A stretch of 13,394 nt of DNA, taken from JBHHZM01 sp046758065. GTDB taxonomy: Bacteria; Pseudomonadota; Alphaproteobacteria; JAAXGF01. Below, one piece after another: positions 5,958-13,394 of this stretch; the first letter of the stretch is position 1; every line of letters starts with the position of its first letter. Location: NCBI GenBank assembly GCA_046758065.1, contig JBHHZM010000086.1, positions 1 to 13,394 on the forward strand, given 5' to 3'. The notes below the pieces were generated by a model, which was not told the DNA's origin, did not search any database, and worked only from the letters and a program-made list of their open reading frames with translations. Both the position numbers and the translations under genes were made by a program.

Positions 5958-6033
5958 ACGGCGGGACACGACGCTCGCATCTGTTCAGGGGAGACTGATC
6001 TGCAATCCGCTTCAGATATGCGAATGAGAAGGA
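5934..6033 (+). promoter_or_regulatory. Putative leuA translational-control leader (two hairpins and anti-Shine-Dalgarno)
   Basis: Three pairings are visible. Stem A has CCCCTGAAC (5951-5959) with GTTCAGGGG (5983-5991), nine perfect base pairs around a 23-nt loop. Stem B has ATCTG-c-AA (5998-6005) with TTCAGAT (6011-6017), seven pairs with one bulge. A long-range pairing joins TCCTTC (5935-5940, inside the leader's Leu codons) with GAAGGA (6028-6033), the leuA ribosome-binding site. No T-run follows either stem. The leader ORF's stop codon lies in the 5' arm of stem A. This fits control of leuA translation by ribosome position on the Leu codons, but it is inferred from base complementarity alone. 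Confidence 0.35.
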
Positions 6034-6041
6034 CCAGTCAC

Positions 6042-7595
<1,554 letters not shown>

Positions 7596-7632
7596 CCGCA
7601 ATCTGAACCGGGCGCCGGGGTGGCCTCGTATC

Positions 7633-7667
7633 CCGGGCCGCTGTGCAGTTTCCGCTCGGCGGCCCGG
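7633..7667 (+). terminator. Hairpin between leuA and mreB, candidate terminator
   Basis: CCGGGCCGC (7633-7641) and GCGGCCCGG (7659-7667) are perfect nine-base inverted arms around a 17-nt loop, followed by TAATTT. The stem is strong but the T-run has only three bases, so termination would be weak or Rho-assisted. It separates the leucine gene from the cell-shape operon and lies 28 bp before the mreB start. Confidence 0.4.
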
Positions 7668-7695
7668 TAATTTGGAGGAGTGAAGCGGAGAAGGC

Positions 7696-8742
7696 ATGTT
7701 TTCGCGATTACTCGGTATGATGTCCGCCGACATGGCGATCGATCTCGGCACGGCCAACACACTGGTCTACGTCAAGGGCCGCGGTATCGTTCTCAACGAA
7801 CCGTCGGTGGTCGCCATCGTCAACGCCCGCGGCAAGAAGCAGGTGCTCGCCGTCGGCGACGAAGCCAAGCAGATGCTCGGTCGCACCCCAGGCAACATCG
7901 AGGCGATCCGGCCATTGCGCGACGGCGTCATCGCCGATTTCGAGGTCGCCGAGGAGATGATCAAGCACTTCATCCGCAAGGTGCATAACCGGCGCAGCTT
8001 CGCTAGTCCCCAGATCATCGTCTGCGTGCCCTCGGGCTCGACCGCGGTCGAGCGCCGCGCGATTCAGGAATCGGCGGAGAGCGCAGGAGCACGGCGCGTC
8101 TTCCTGATCGAGGAGCCGATGGCGGCGGCGATCGGGGCCGGGTTGCCGGTGACCGAGCCGACGGGTTCGATGGTGGTCGACGTCGGCGGCGGCACTACCG
8201 AGGTCGCAGTGCTGTCTCTGGGCGGCATCGTGTATTCGCGCTCGGTCCGCGTCGGCGGGGACAAGATGGACGAGGCGATCATCGGCTATATCCGGCGCAA
8301 CCATAATCTGCTGGTCGGCGAGGGCAGCGCCGAGCGCATCAAGAAGCAGATCGGTTCGGCCTGCCCGCCCGAGGACGGCGACGGCGAGGTCATGGAGATC
8401 AAGGGCCGCGACCTGATGAACGGCGTGCCCAAGGAGCTGATCATCAGCCAGCGTCAGATCGCCGAGAGCCTGGCCGAGCCCGTGGGTGCGATCATCGAGG
8501 CGGTCAAGGTGGCGCTCGAACAGACCCCGCCCGAGCTCGCCGCGGACATCGTCGACAAGGGCATCGTGCTGACCGGCGGCGGGGCGCTGCTCGGCAATCT
8601 CGATTTCGTCCTACGCCACGCCACGGGGCTCCCCGTTTCGATCGCCGACGAACCGCTCTCCTGCGTCGCGCTCGGCACGGGACGGTGCCTCGAGGAGATG
8701 AAGACGCTCAAGCACGTCCTGTACAACCAGTTCGAGAGCTAA
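7696..8742 (+). CDS. mreB: Rod-shape-determining actin homologue MreB
   Basis: MreB polymerises on the inner face of the cytoplasmic membrane and positions the elongasome (MreC, MreD, PBP2, RodA). The product has 348 residues, typical for proteobacterial MreB. It begins with a short membrane-binding helix (MFSRLLGMMSADM) and then shows actin-fold phosphate loop 1 DLGTANTLVYVKG (from D16), connect region PSGSTAVERRAI, phosphate loop 2 DVGGGTTEVAVLS (from D162), and adenosine motif GIVLTGGGALL (from G289). The ATG at 7696 has GGAG (7687-7690) within GGAGAAGG upstream, plus a second purine-rich stretch GGAGGAG (7674-7680). It heads the operon mreB-mreC-mreD-mrdA-rodA; mreC follows after 71 bp. 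Confidence 0.97.
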   Translation: MFSRLLGMMSADMAIDLGTANTLVYVKGRGIVLNEPSVVAIVNARGKKQVLAVGDEAKQMLGRTPGNIEAIRPLRDGVIADFEVAEEMIKHFIRKVHNRRSFASPQIIVCVPSGSTAVERRAIQESAESAGARRVFLIEEPMAAAIGAGLPVTEPTGSMVVDVGGGTTEVAVLSLGGIVYSRSVRVGGDKMDEAIIGYIRRNHNLLVGEGSAERIKKQIGSACPPEDGDGEVMEIKGRDLMNGVPKELIISQRQIAESLAEPVGAIIEAVKVALEQTPPELAADIVDKGIVLTGGGALLGNLDFVLRHATGLPVSIADEPLSCVALGTGRCLEEMKTLKHVLYNQFES

Positions 8743-8813
8743 ACGCGACTGCGGACCGGCCGCGCGGAGCCCCGGAGGGACAGCACTTCCACGCAAAGTA
8801 TTGAGAGGGCGGC

Positions 8814-9695
8814 GTGAGGTTACGGAGCGGTTCGGTGAAACGCGTGACCGTGCCCCTCAAGGGCTGGGTCCAGCGCTTTGCCCTGGTGCTTCTGGTGGCC
8901 GCCGCAATCGGCCTGATGGTGCTTGGCAAGGCCGATTCGCGCTTTGTCGAACGCCTCCGCGTGGCAATTACCGATGTGACGATGCCGGTGCTCGACGTGC
9001 TTTCGCGGCCGGTGGCCAGCTTCGCCGCCGGAGTCGAGTACGGCCGTCGGCTCATCCACCTGCACAGCGAGAACGCGCGGTTGCGCGAGGAAAACGAACG
9101 CTTGCGCCACTGGCAGGCGGTGGCGCGCACGCTCGAACAGGAGAACGCCACCTTCCGCTTGCTGCTCAATTTCGTCGATGATCCCCGTCCGTCCTTCATC
9201 ACCGCGCGTGTCATCGGCGATTCCGGCGGCGCATTCGTACGGACCGCGTTGCTCAACGCCGGCGCTGCCGACGGCGTGCGCAGCGGTCAGGCGGCGGTTA
9301 CGGGCGAAGGCCTCGCCGGCCGCGTGGTCGAGGCCGGCGAACGCAGCGCCCGCATTCTGCTGATCACCGACCTCAACGCGCGGCTGCCGGTCGTCATCGA
9401 GTCCTCGCGCGTGCCGGCCATCCTCGCGGGCGACAACAGCGACCGGCCGCGACTCACCTTCGTGCCGGTGAACGCCCATGTCTCTCCCGGCGAACGCGTC
9501 GTCACCTCGGGTCAGGGCGGAATGCTGCCGCCCGGCCTCCCGATCGGCGTCGTCGCCGCAGTCGAGGACGGCGTGATCCGTGTGCAGCCCTTCGTCGACT
9601 GGAACACGCTCGAATATGTGCGCGTGCTCGATTACGCGCTGCCGGGCGTGCTGCCCTCGACGCGCGCCGCGGGACGCGCGGGGCCGCTGCGATGA
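8814..9695 (+). CDS. mreC: Rod-shape-determining protein MreC
   Basis: MreC is a bitopic periplasmic scaffold that links MreB to PBP2/RodA and activates PBP2. The 293-residue product has a short cytoplasmic N-terminus, one membrane segment at about 23-41 (FALVLLVAAAIGLMVLG), a coiled coil at about 75-118 (LHSENARLREENERLRHWQAVARTLEQEN), then the two beta-barrel domains, with ITARVIGDSGGAFVRTALLNAGA, GEGLAGRVVEAGERSARILLITDLN and the conserved GDNSDRPRL and TSGQGGMLPPGLPIGVV stretches. The start is GTG 8814 with GAGAGGG (8803-8809) upstream. A second in-frame GTG at 8835 with GGAG before it is possible and would remove seven residues. Its stop codon overlaps the mreD start (ATGA at 9692-9695), implying translational coupling. 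Confidence 0.95.
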   Translation: MRLRSGSVKRVTVPLKGWVQRFALVLLVAAAIGLMVLGKADSRFVERLRVAITDVTMPVLDVLSRPVASFAAGVEYGRRLIHLHSENARLREENERLRHWQAVARTLEQENATFRLLLNFVDDPRPSFITARVIGDSGGAFVRTALLNAGAADGVRSGQAAVTGEGLAGRVVEAGERSARILLITDLNARLPVVIESSRVPAILAGDNSDRPRLTFVPVNAHVSPGERVVTSGQGGMLPPGLPIGVVAAVEDGVIRVQPFVDWNTLEYVRVLDYALPGVLPSTRAAGRAGPLR

Positions 9696-10210
9696 AGACC
9701 GGCGCGTGGTGGAGCCGATTCGAGCGCGGGCTGCGGAGCCTCACGCCGCTCGTGCTGACGCTCGCGCTGGTGCTGGTGAGCGTCCTGCCGCTGAGGCTGC
9801 CGGGCTTTTCCTCCGTCACCCCCGTCGTTGCGCTGATCGCCGTCTATCACTGGAGCATTTACCGGCCCGATCTGCTGCCGCTCACGGGCGTCTTCGTCAT
9901 CGGCCTGGTGCAGGACGCGCTTGCCGGGACGCCGCTCGGCCTGACCTCCCTGGTGCTGCTCCTGGTGCAGGCCGTCGTGGTTTCGCAGCGCCGCTTCTTC
10001 CACGGCAAGAGCTTCCTCGTGGAGTGGTGGGGCTTCATGCTGGTCGCGCCGGTCGCGACACTGGTGAGCTGGATGCTCGCATCCGCCTATTTCGCCACGC
10101 TCATCACGCCGCGACCGCTCGGCTTCCAGCTGCTCCTCACGGTTGCCTTATATCCCTGTTTCACCTGGGTGTTCGCCCGCGCCCAGTACTATCTGCTGCG
10201 AACGGCCTGA
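9692..10210 (+). CDS. mreD: Rod-shape-determining membrane protein MreD
   Basis: This 172-residue hydrophobic protein contains about five membrane segments: roughly 18-35 (LTPLVLTLALVLVSVLPL), 40-52, 60-85 (LPLTGVFVIGLVQDALAGTP), 85-100 and 110-165 in two pieces. The motif GLVQDALAGTPLGL in the middle matches the conserved MreD core (G-x-x-x-D-x-x-x-G-x-P-L-G). MreD is an integral member of the elongasome, and its deletion in other bacteria gives round cells; its biochemical role is not settled. The start overlaps the mreC stop by four bases and the stop lies one base before mrdA, so expression is likely coupled on both sides. MreD is poorly conserved in sequence, so position between mreC and mrdA is strong support. 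Confidence 0.92.
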   Translation: MKTGAWWSRFERGLRSLTPLVLTLALVLVSVLPLRLPGFSSVTPVVALIAVYHWSIYRPDLLPLTGVFVIGLVQDALAGTPLGLTSLVLLLVQAVVVSQRRFFHGKSFLVEWWGFMLVAPVATLVSWMLASAYFATLITPRPLGFQLLLTVALYPCFTWVFARAQYYLLRTA

Positions 10211-10211
10211 C

Positions 10212-12092
10212 ATGCAGCACCGCGACCTCGAGCGCGCCAAGAAGTTCAGCCGCCGCACGGCGCTGCTCGCCGGAGGCAAGCTGGCGCTATTGAGCGCGCT
10301 GGTCGGGCGGCTCTACTACCTTCAGGTCGTGCAGTCGAACCGCTACACCATGCTGGCCGACGAGAACCGCATCAATCTCAGACTGCTGCCGCCGCCGCGC
10401 GGTCGCATCTTCGACCGGCTGGGCGAGCCGCTGGCGACCAACCGCCTGAACTATCGCGTCGTGCTGATCTCCGAGCAGGCGAGCAGCGTCACGGAGACGC
10501 TCGACGCCCTCGGCCGGATCATTCCGATCAGCGAGCACGAGTACCGCAAGGTGCTGCGCGATATCGGGCGCAAGCGCGGTTTCGTGCCGATCACCGTACG
10601 CGAGAACCTGAGCTGGCCCGAAGTCTCGCGCGTCGAGGTCAATGCTCCGGATCTCCCCGGCGTGATGATTGATGCAGGACAGAGCCGCAATTATCCTCTG
10701 ACGACGATCACCAGCCACGTGGTCGGTTATGTCGCCGCGGTCGCCGAAGACGATCTCACCGGGGATCCGTTGCTCGAACTTCCGGATTTTCGCATCGGCA
10801 AGAGCGGCATCGAGAAGGTTTACGACCAGGCGCTCAGGGGCAGCGCCGGCAACAGTCAGGTCGAGGTCAACGCCTACGGCCGGGTAATCCGCGAGCTCGC
10901 CCGCCAGGACGGTCAGGCGGGCAAGGATCTGGCGCTTTCCCTCGACGCCGGACTGCAGCGTTTCGTCACCGACCGGCTCGGCGACGAAAGCGCCGCGGTC
11001 GCCGTCCTCGACGTACATACCGGCGGGGTGCGGGCGCTGGTGTCGAACCCGAGCTTCGACCCCAACGCTTTCAACCAGGGACTTTCGAGCGCCCAGTGGC
11101 GGGAGCTCGTCAATCACCCGCTTAAGCCGCTCGTCAACAAGGCCGTCGCCGGGCAGTACCCACCGGGCTCGACGTTCAAGATGGTTGTGGCGTTGGCGGC
11201 GCTCGAGGCCGGCGTGCTCACCAAAAATCACCGCGTGACCTGCCGGGGCCGGATTCGCTTCGGTGACCGTATTTTCCACTGCTGGAAGCGCGGCGGCCAC
11301 GGCGATCTCGCGATGATCGAAGCTATCGCGCAGTCGTGCGACATCTACTTCTACGACGTCGCCCGGCGGGTCGGCATCGACCGCATCGCCGCGATGGCGC
11401 ATCGCTTCGGCCTCGGCGCGCCCACCGACATCGATCTCACCGGCGAGCGCGGCGGCCTGGTGCCTGATCGGGAATGGAAACTCGGGCGATTCGGGGTGCC
11501 CTGGCAGCAGGGCGAAACGCTGGTCGTCGGCATCGGTCAAGGATACATGCTGACGACGCCGCTGCAGCTCGCGGTGATGGCGGCGCGCATCGCCAACGGC
11601 GGGGTGGCGATCAGGCCACACGTCGTCATGCGTCGGGAGGACGCCGCCGTCGAAGAGGACAATGCGCCGTTCGAACCGATGGGCATTTCGGCCGCTTCGC
11701 TCGCCGTCGTCACCGAGGGTATGGACCGGGTCGTCAACGGCCAGCACGGCACCGCGCGTCGCGCGCGCATCAAGGAACCCGAAATGGCGATGGCGGGCAA
11801 GACCGGCACCTCGCAAGTGCGCCGCATCTCGAAACGCGAACGCGCCGCCGGATTGCTCAAGAACGAAGAAAAACCCTGGGAGGAGCGCGACCACGCGCTG
11901 TTCGTCGCCTTCGCCCCGGTGCGCAAGCCGCGCTACGCCATCGCCGTGGTCGTCGAGCACGGCGGTTCGGGCTCGAGGGCGGCGGCGCCGATCGCCCGTG
12001 ACGTCCTGCGCGAGACACTGCGGCGCGATCGGTCGCGCGACGGCGGTCCGGAACGCTCCGCCGGGCGCAGCGACGGCACCGGGAACGCCTGA
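10212..12092 (+). CDS. mrdA: Penicillin-binding protein 2, elongation transpeptidase
   Basis: PBP2 cross-links peptidoglycan during lateral wall growth, paired with the glycosyltransferase RodA. The 626-residue product has a cytoplasmic tail with SRRTALLAGG, one membrane anchor at about 16-37, the pedestal domain (PPPRGRIFDRLGEPLATN; QSRNYPLTTITSHVVGYV; GKSGIEKVYDQALRG) and the transpeptidase domain. Catalytic motifs are S320-x-x-K323 in PPGSTFKM, S375-C-D377 in the SxN position, and K530-T-G in AGKTGTSQV. The start is ATG 10212, one base after the mreD stop. The open frame continues upstream inside mreD (to 10143), but those residues are only mreD read in another frame. The C-terminus ends in an Arg/Gly/Ser-rich tail of about 25 residues (after VLRETLRRD) that looks disordered. 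rodA starts 13 bp downstream. Confidence 0.96.
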   Translation: MQHRDLERAKKFSRRTALLAGGKLALLSALVGRLYYLQVVQSNRYTMLADENRINLRLLPPPRGRIFDRLGEPLATNRLNYRVVLISEQASSVTETLDALGRIIPISEHEYRKVLRDIGRKRGFVPITVRENLSWPEVSRVEVNAPDLPGVMIDAGQSRNYPLTTITSHVVGYVAAVAEDDLTGDPLLELPDFRIGKSGIEKVYDQALRGSAGNSQVEVNAYGRVIRELARQDGQAGKDLALSLDAGLQRFVTDRLGDESAAVAVLDVHTGGVRALVSNPSFDPNAFNQGLSSAQWRELVNHPLKPLVNKAVAGQYPPGSTFKMVVALAALEAGVLTKNHRVTCRGRIRFGDRIFHCWKRGGHGDLAMIEAIAQSCDIYFYDVARRVGIDRIAAMAHRFGLGAPTDIDLTGERGGLVPDREWKLGRFGVPWQQGETLVVGIGQGYMLTTPLQLAVMAARIANGGVAIRPHVVMRREDAAVEEDNAPFEPMGISAASLAVVTEGMDRVVNGQHGTARRARIKEPEMAMAGKTGTSQVRRISKRERAAGLLKNEEKPWEERDHALFVAFAPVRKPRYAIAVVVEHGGSGSRAAAPIARDVLRETLRRDRSRDGGPERSAGRSDGTGNA

Positions 12093-12105
12093 CGGGACGG
12101 GGACG

Positions 12106-13251
12106 ATGGCGCGCGCAAACTGGCTCAGGGGCGGCGAGATGTCGCTCGGCGACAAGATCGGGCAGGTCACCTGGGGCCTGGTGGCGCTCGTCGTGCTCAC
12201 GGCCTGCGTCGGATTCGCCATGCTGTATTCGGCGGCGAACGGCAGTTACGAGCCCTGGGCCTGGCGCCAGATGGTGCGTTTCGGCGTCGGCTTCGTGCTG
12301 ATGCTGGCGATCGCGCTGGTCGACGTGCGGGTCTGGCTGCGTTACGCCTACGCCGTGTACGGCGTCGGGCTCGCGCTCCTCGTGCTGGTCGAAGCCATGG
12401 GCTTCACGGGCATGGGGGCGCAGCGCTGGATCGATTTTCAGGTGTTTCAGTTGCAGCCCTCCGAGGTCATGAAGATCGCGCTGGTGATGGCGCTGGCACG
12501 CTACTTCCACGGCCTGTCGGTCGAGGAGACGCGCCGGACGACGGCGCTGGTCGTACCGTTGCTGCTGGTGTTGACGCCGGCCGCGCTGGTGCTGCGCCAG
12601 CCCGACCTCGGCACGGCGCTCCTGCTGATGGTCACCGGGGGCACGCTGTTCTTCCTCGCCGGCGTCCGGCTCTGGGTATTCGCGACCGCGGCGGTCGCGG
12701 GGCTCGCGGCGATCCCGGTGGGCTGGCAGTTCCTCCACGTCTACCAGAAGGAGCGCGTTCTCACCTTCCTCAGTCCCGAGCGCGACCCGCTGGGTGCCGG
12801 CTACCACATCCTGCAGTCGAAAATCGCGCTGGGTGCCGGCGGCCTCGCCGGCAAGGGCTTCCTCGCCGGCAGCCAGAGCCACCTCAACTTCCTGCCCGAG
12901 AAGCAGACCGACTTCATCTTCACCATGCTCGCCGAGGAATTCGGTCTCATCGGCGCCCTCGGCCTCATCGCGCTTTATGCGCTCATCGTGGTCTACGGCA
13001 TCGCCATCAGCCTGCGCAGCGCGAGCCAGTTCGGCCGGCTCCTCGGCATGGGGCTCACCACCACCTTCTTCGTCTATGTTTTCATCAACATCGCCATGGT
13101 CACCGGCCTCATCCCGGTGGTCGGCGTGCCGTTGCCGCTGGTCTCGTACGGCGGCACGGCGATGATGACGCTGCTGGTCAGCTTCGGCCTGCTGATCGGT
13201 GTCTACATCCACCGCGACGTCGTCATTCCACGGCGCGCCGGCGCCCACTGA
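12106..13251 (+). CDS. rodA: SEDS peptidoglycan glycosyltransferase RodA
   Basis: RodA polymerises lipid II into glycan strands during cell elongation and works as a complex with PBP2. The 381-residue product is highly hydrophobic with about ten membrane segments, as in the SEDS family. It has FTGMGAQRWI, QLQPSEVMKIALVMALARYFH, LRQPDLGTALLL, SPERDPLGAGYHILQSKIALGAGGLAGKGF, and SHLNFLPEKQTDFIFTMLAEEFG. The last contains D269, equivalent to the essential catalytic Asp. The C-terminus carries TGLIPVVGVPLPLVSYGGT. The sequence FLPEKQTDFIF separates RodA from the division paralogue FtsW, and the adjacent mrdA supports this. The start ATG 12106 is preceded by a G-rich ribosome-binding site (GGGACGGGG). 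A second ATG at 12139 after GGCGGCGAG is a possible alternative. It is the last gene of the mre/mrd operon. Confidence 0.95.
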   Translation: MARANWLRGGEMSLGDKIGQVTWGLVALVVLTACVGFAMLYSAANGSYEPWAWRQMVRFGVGFVLMLAIALVDVRVWLRYAYAVYGVGLALLVLVEAMGFTGMGAQRWIDFQVFQLQPSEVMKIALVMALARYFHGLSVEETRRTTALVVPLLLVLTPAALVLRQPDLGTALLLMVTGGTLFFLAGVRLWVFATAAVAGLAAIPVGWQFLHVYQKERVLTFLSPERDPLGAGYHILQSKIALGAGGLAGKGFLAGSQSHLNFLPEKQTDFIFTMLAEEFGLIGALGLIALYALIVVYGIAISLRSASQFGRLLGMGLTTTFFVYVFINIAMVTGLIPVVGVPLPLVSYGGTAMMTLLVSFGLLIGVYIHRDVVIPRRAGAH

Positions 13252-13267
13252 GGGTCGCGGGACGCTA

Positions 13268-13296
13268 TCGACAAGGTCGGGAAGCTCTGCTATATC
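13268..13296 (+). promoter_or_regulatory. Promoter of tRNA-Lys
   Basis: TCGACA (13268-13273, five of six to TTGACA) and TATATC (13291-13296, four of six to TATAAT) are separated by exactly 17 bp. Transcription would begin near 13303, about 8 bases before the mature tRNA. Spacing and position fit a stable-RNA promoter independent of the rodA transcript. Confidence 0.65.
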
Positions 13297-13310
13297 GCCG
13301 GTCGGCTTCG

Positions 13311-13386
<76 letters not shown>

Positions 13387-13394
13387 CCACCCAT

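Noticed and set aside
5730..5969. 79-codon - strand ORF in the ilvC-leuA gap
   Set aside because: Arg/Ala/Gly-rich with no motif or plausible start context, as expected for an antisense frame in GC-rich DNA.
5761..6027. 88-codon TTG-started ORF, including an ATG sub-ORF at 5929, overlapping the leuA start
   Set aside because: No ribosome-binding site, no family similarity and ordinary composition. Its end overlaps the leuA Shine-Dalgarno region. The frame from 5817 explains the Leu-rich codons better.
10143..10211. 23-codon N-terminal extension of PBP2
   Set aside because: It lies inside the 3' end of mreD in another frame. ATG 10212, one base after the mreD stop, gives a typical PBP2 N-terminus.
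11662..12105. 148-codon upstream extension of rodA
   Set aside because: It is the mrdA coding region in another frame, Arg/Ser/Pro-rich. ATG 12106 gives a normal RodA length.

Overview
The window is ordinary chromosomal DNA from a GC-rich bacterium. The gene set and protein sequences point to an alphaproteobacterium, probably a Rhodospirillales-like lineage. That placement is inferred from the MreC/PBP2/RodA, LeuA and SerB sequence styles and from the gene order; I ran no database search. Nearly all of it is coding, genes are tightly packed, GTG starts are common, and I see no insertion sequence, prophage or CRISPR array.

Layout. (1) Positions 1-163: the 3' end of a HAD-family hydrolase gene on the + strand. 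(2) 172-1071: serB on the - strand, tail to tail with the fragment. (3) 1123-2067: miaA on the + strand, divergent from serB with only 51 bp between start codons. (4) 2198-7595: a branched-chain amino-acid block, ilvB-ilvH-ilvC and, after a 441-bp gap, leuA. IlvB/IlvH make acetolactate or acetohydroxybutyrate, IlvC reduces and isomerises it, and LeuA diverts ketoisovalerate to leucine. (5) 7696-13251: a cell-elongation (rod-shape) operon mreB-mreC-mreD-mrdA(PBP2)-rodA, with overlapping or nearly abutting genes from mreC onward. (6) 13311-13386: a complete tRNA-Lys(CTT) with an encoded CCA and a good sigma70-type promoter just upstream.

The only sizeable non-coding stretch is 5601-6041, between ilvC and leuA, and it holds the most interesting signals. 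Directly after the ilvC stop is a potential three-arm inverted-repeat structure (5603-5683). An AT-rich promoter-like island follows. Then comes a 46-codon ORF (5817-5957) whose last 14 codons are rich in Leu/Ile/Val codons, followed by two further hairpins and the leuA ribosome-binding site. A 6-nt stretch inside the Leu codons is exactly complementary to the leuA Shine-Dalgarno. Together this suggests leader-peptide control of leuA by leucine supply, probably at the level of translation because no U-tract is visible. This is inference from sequence only.

Smaller points are a mini-ORF with a strong Shine-Dalgarno just upstream of and in frame with ilvH, and conservative Asp-to-Glu changes in a catalytic motif of SerB and in the ThDP/metal motif of IlvB. 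I found no clear evidence of an undescribed multi-gene system; the window is mostly core metabolism and cell-wall synthesis.
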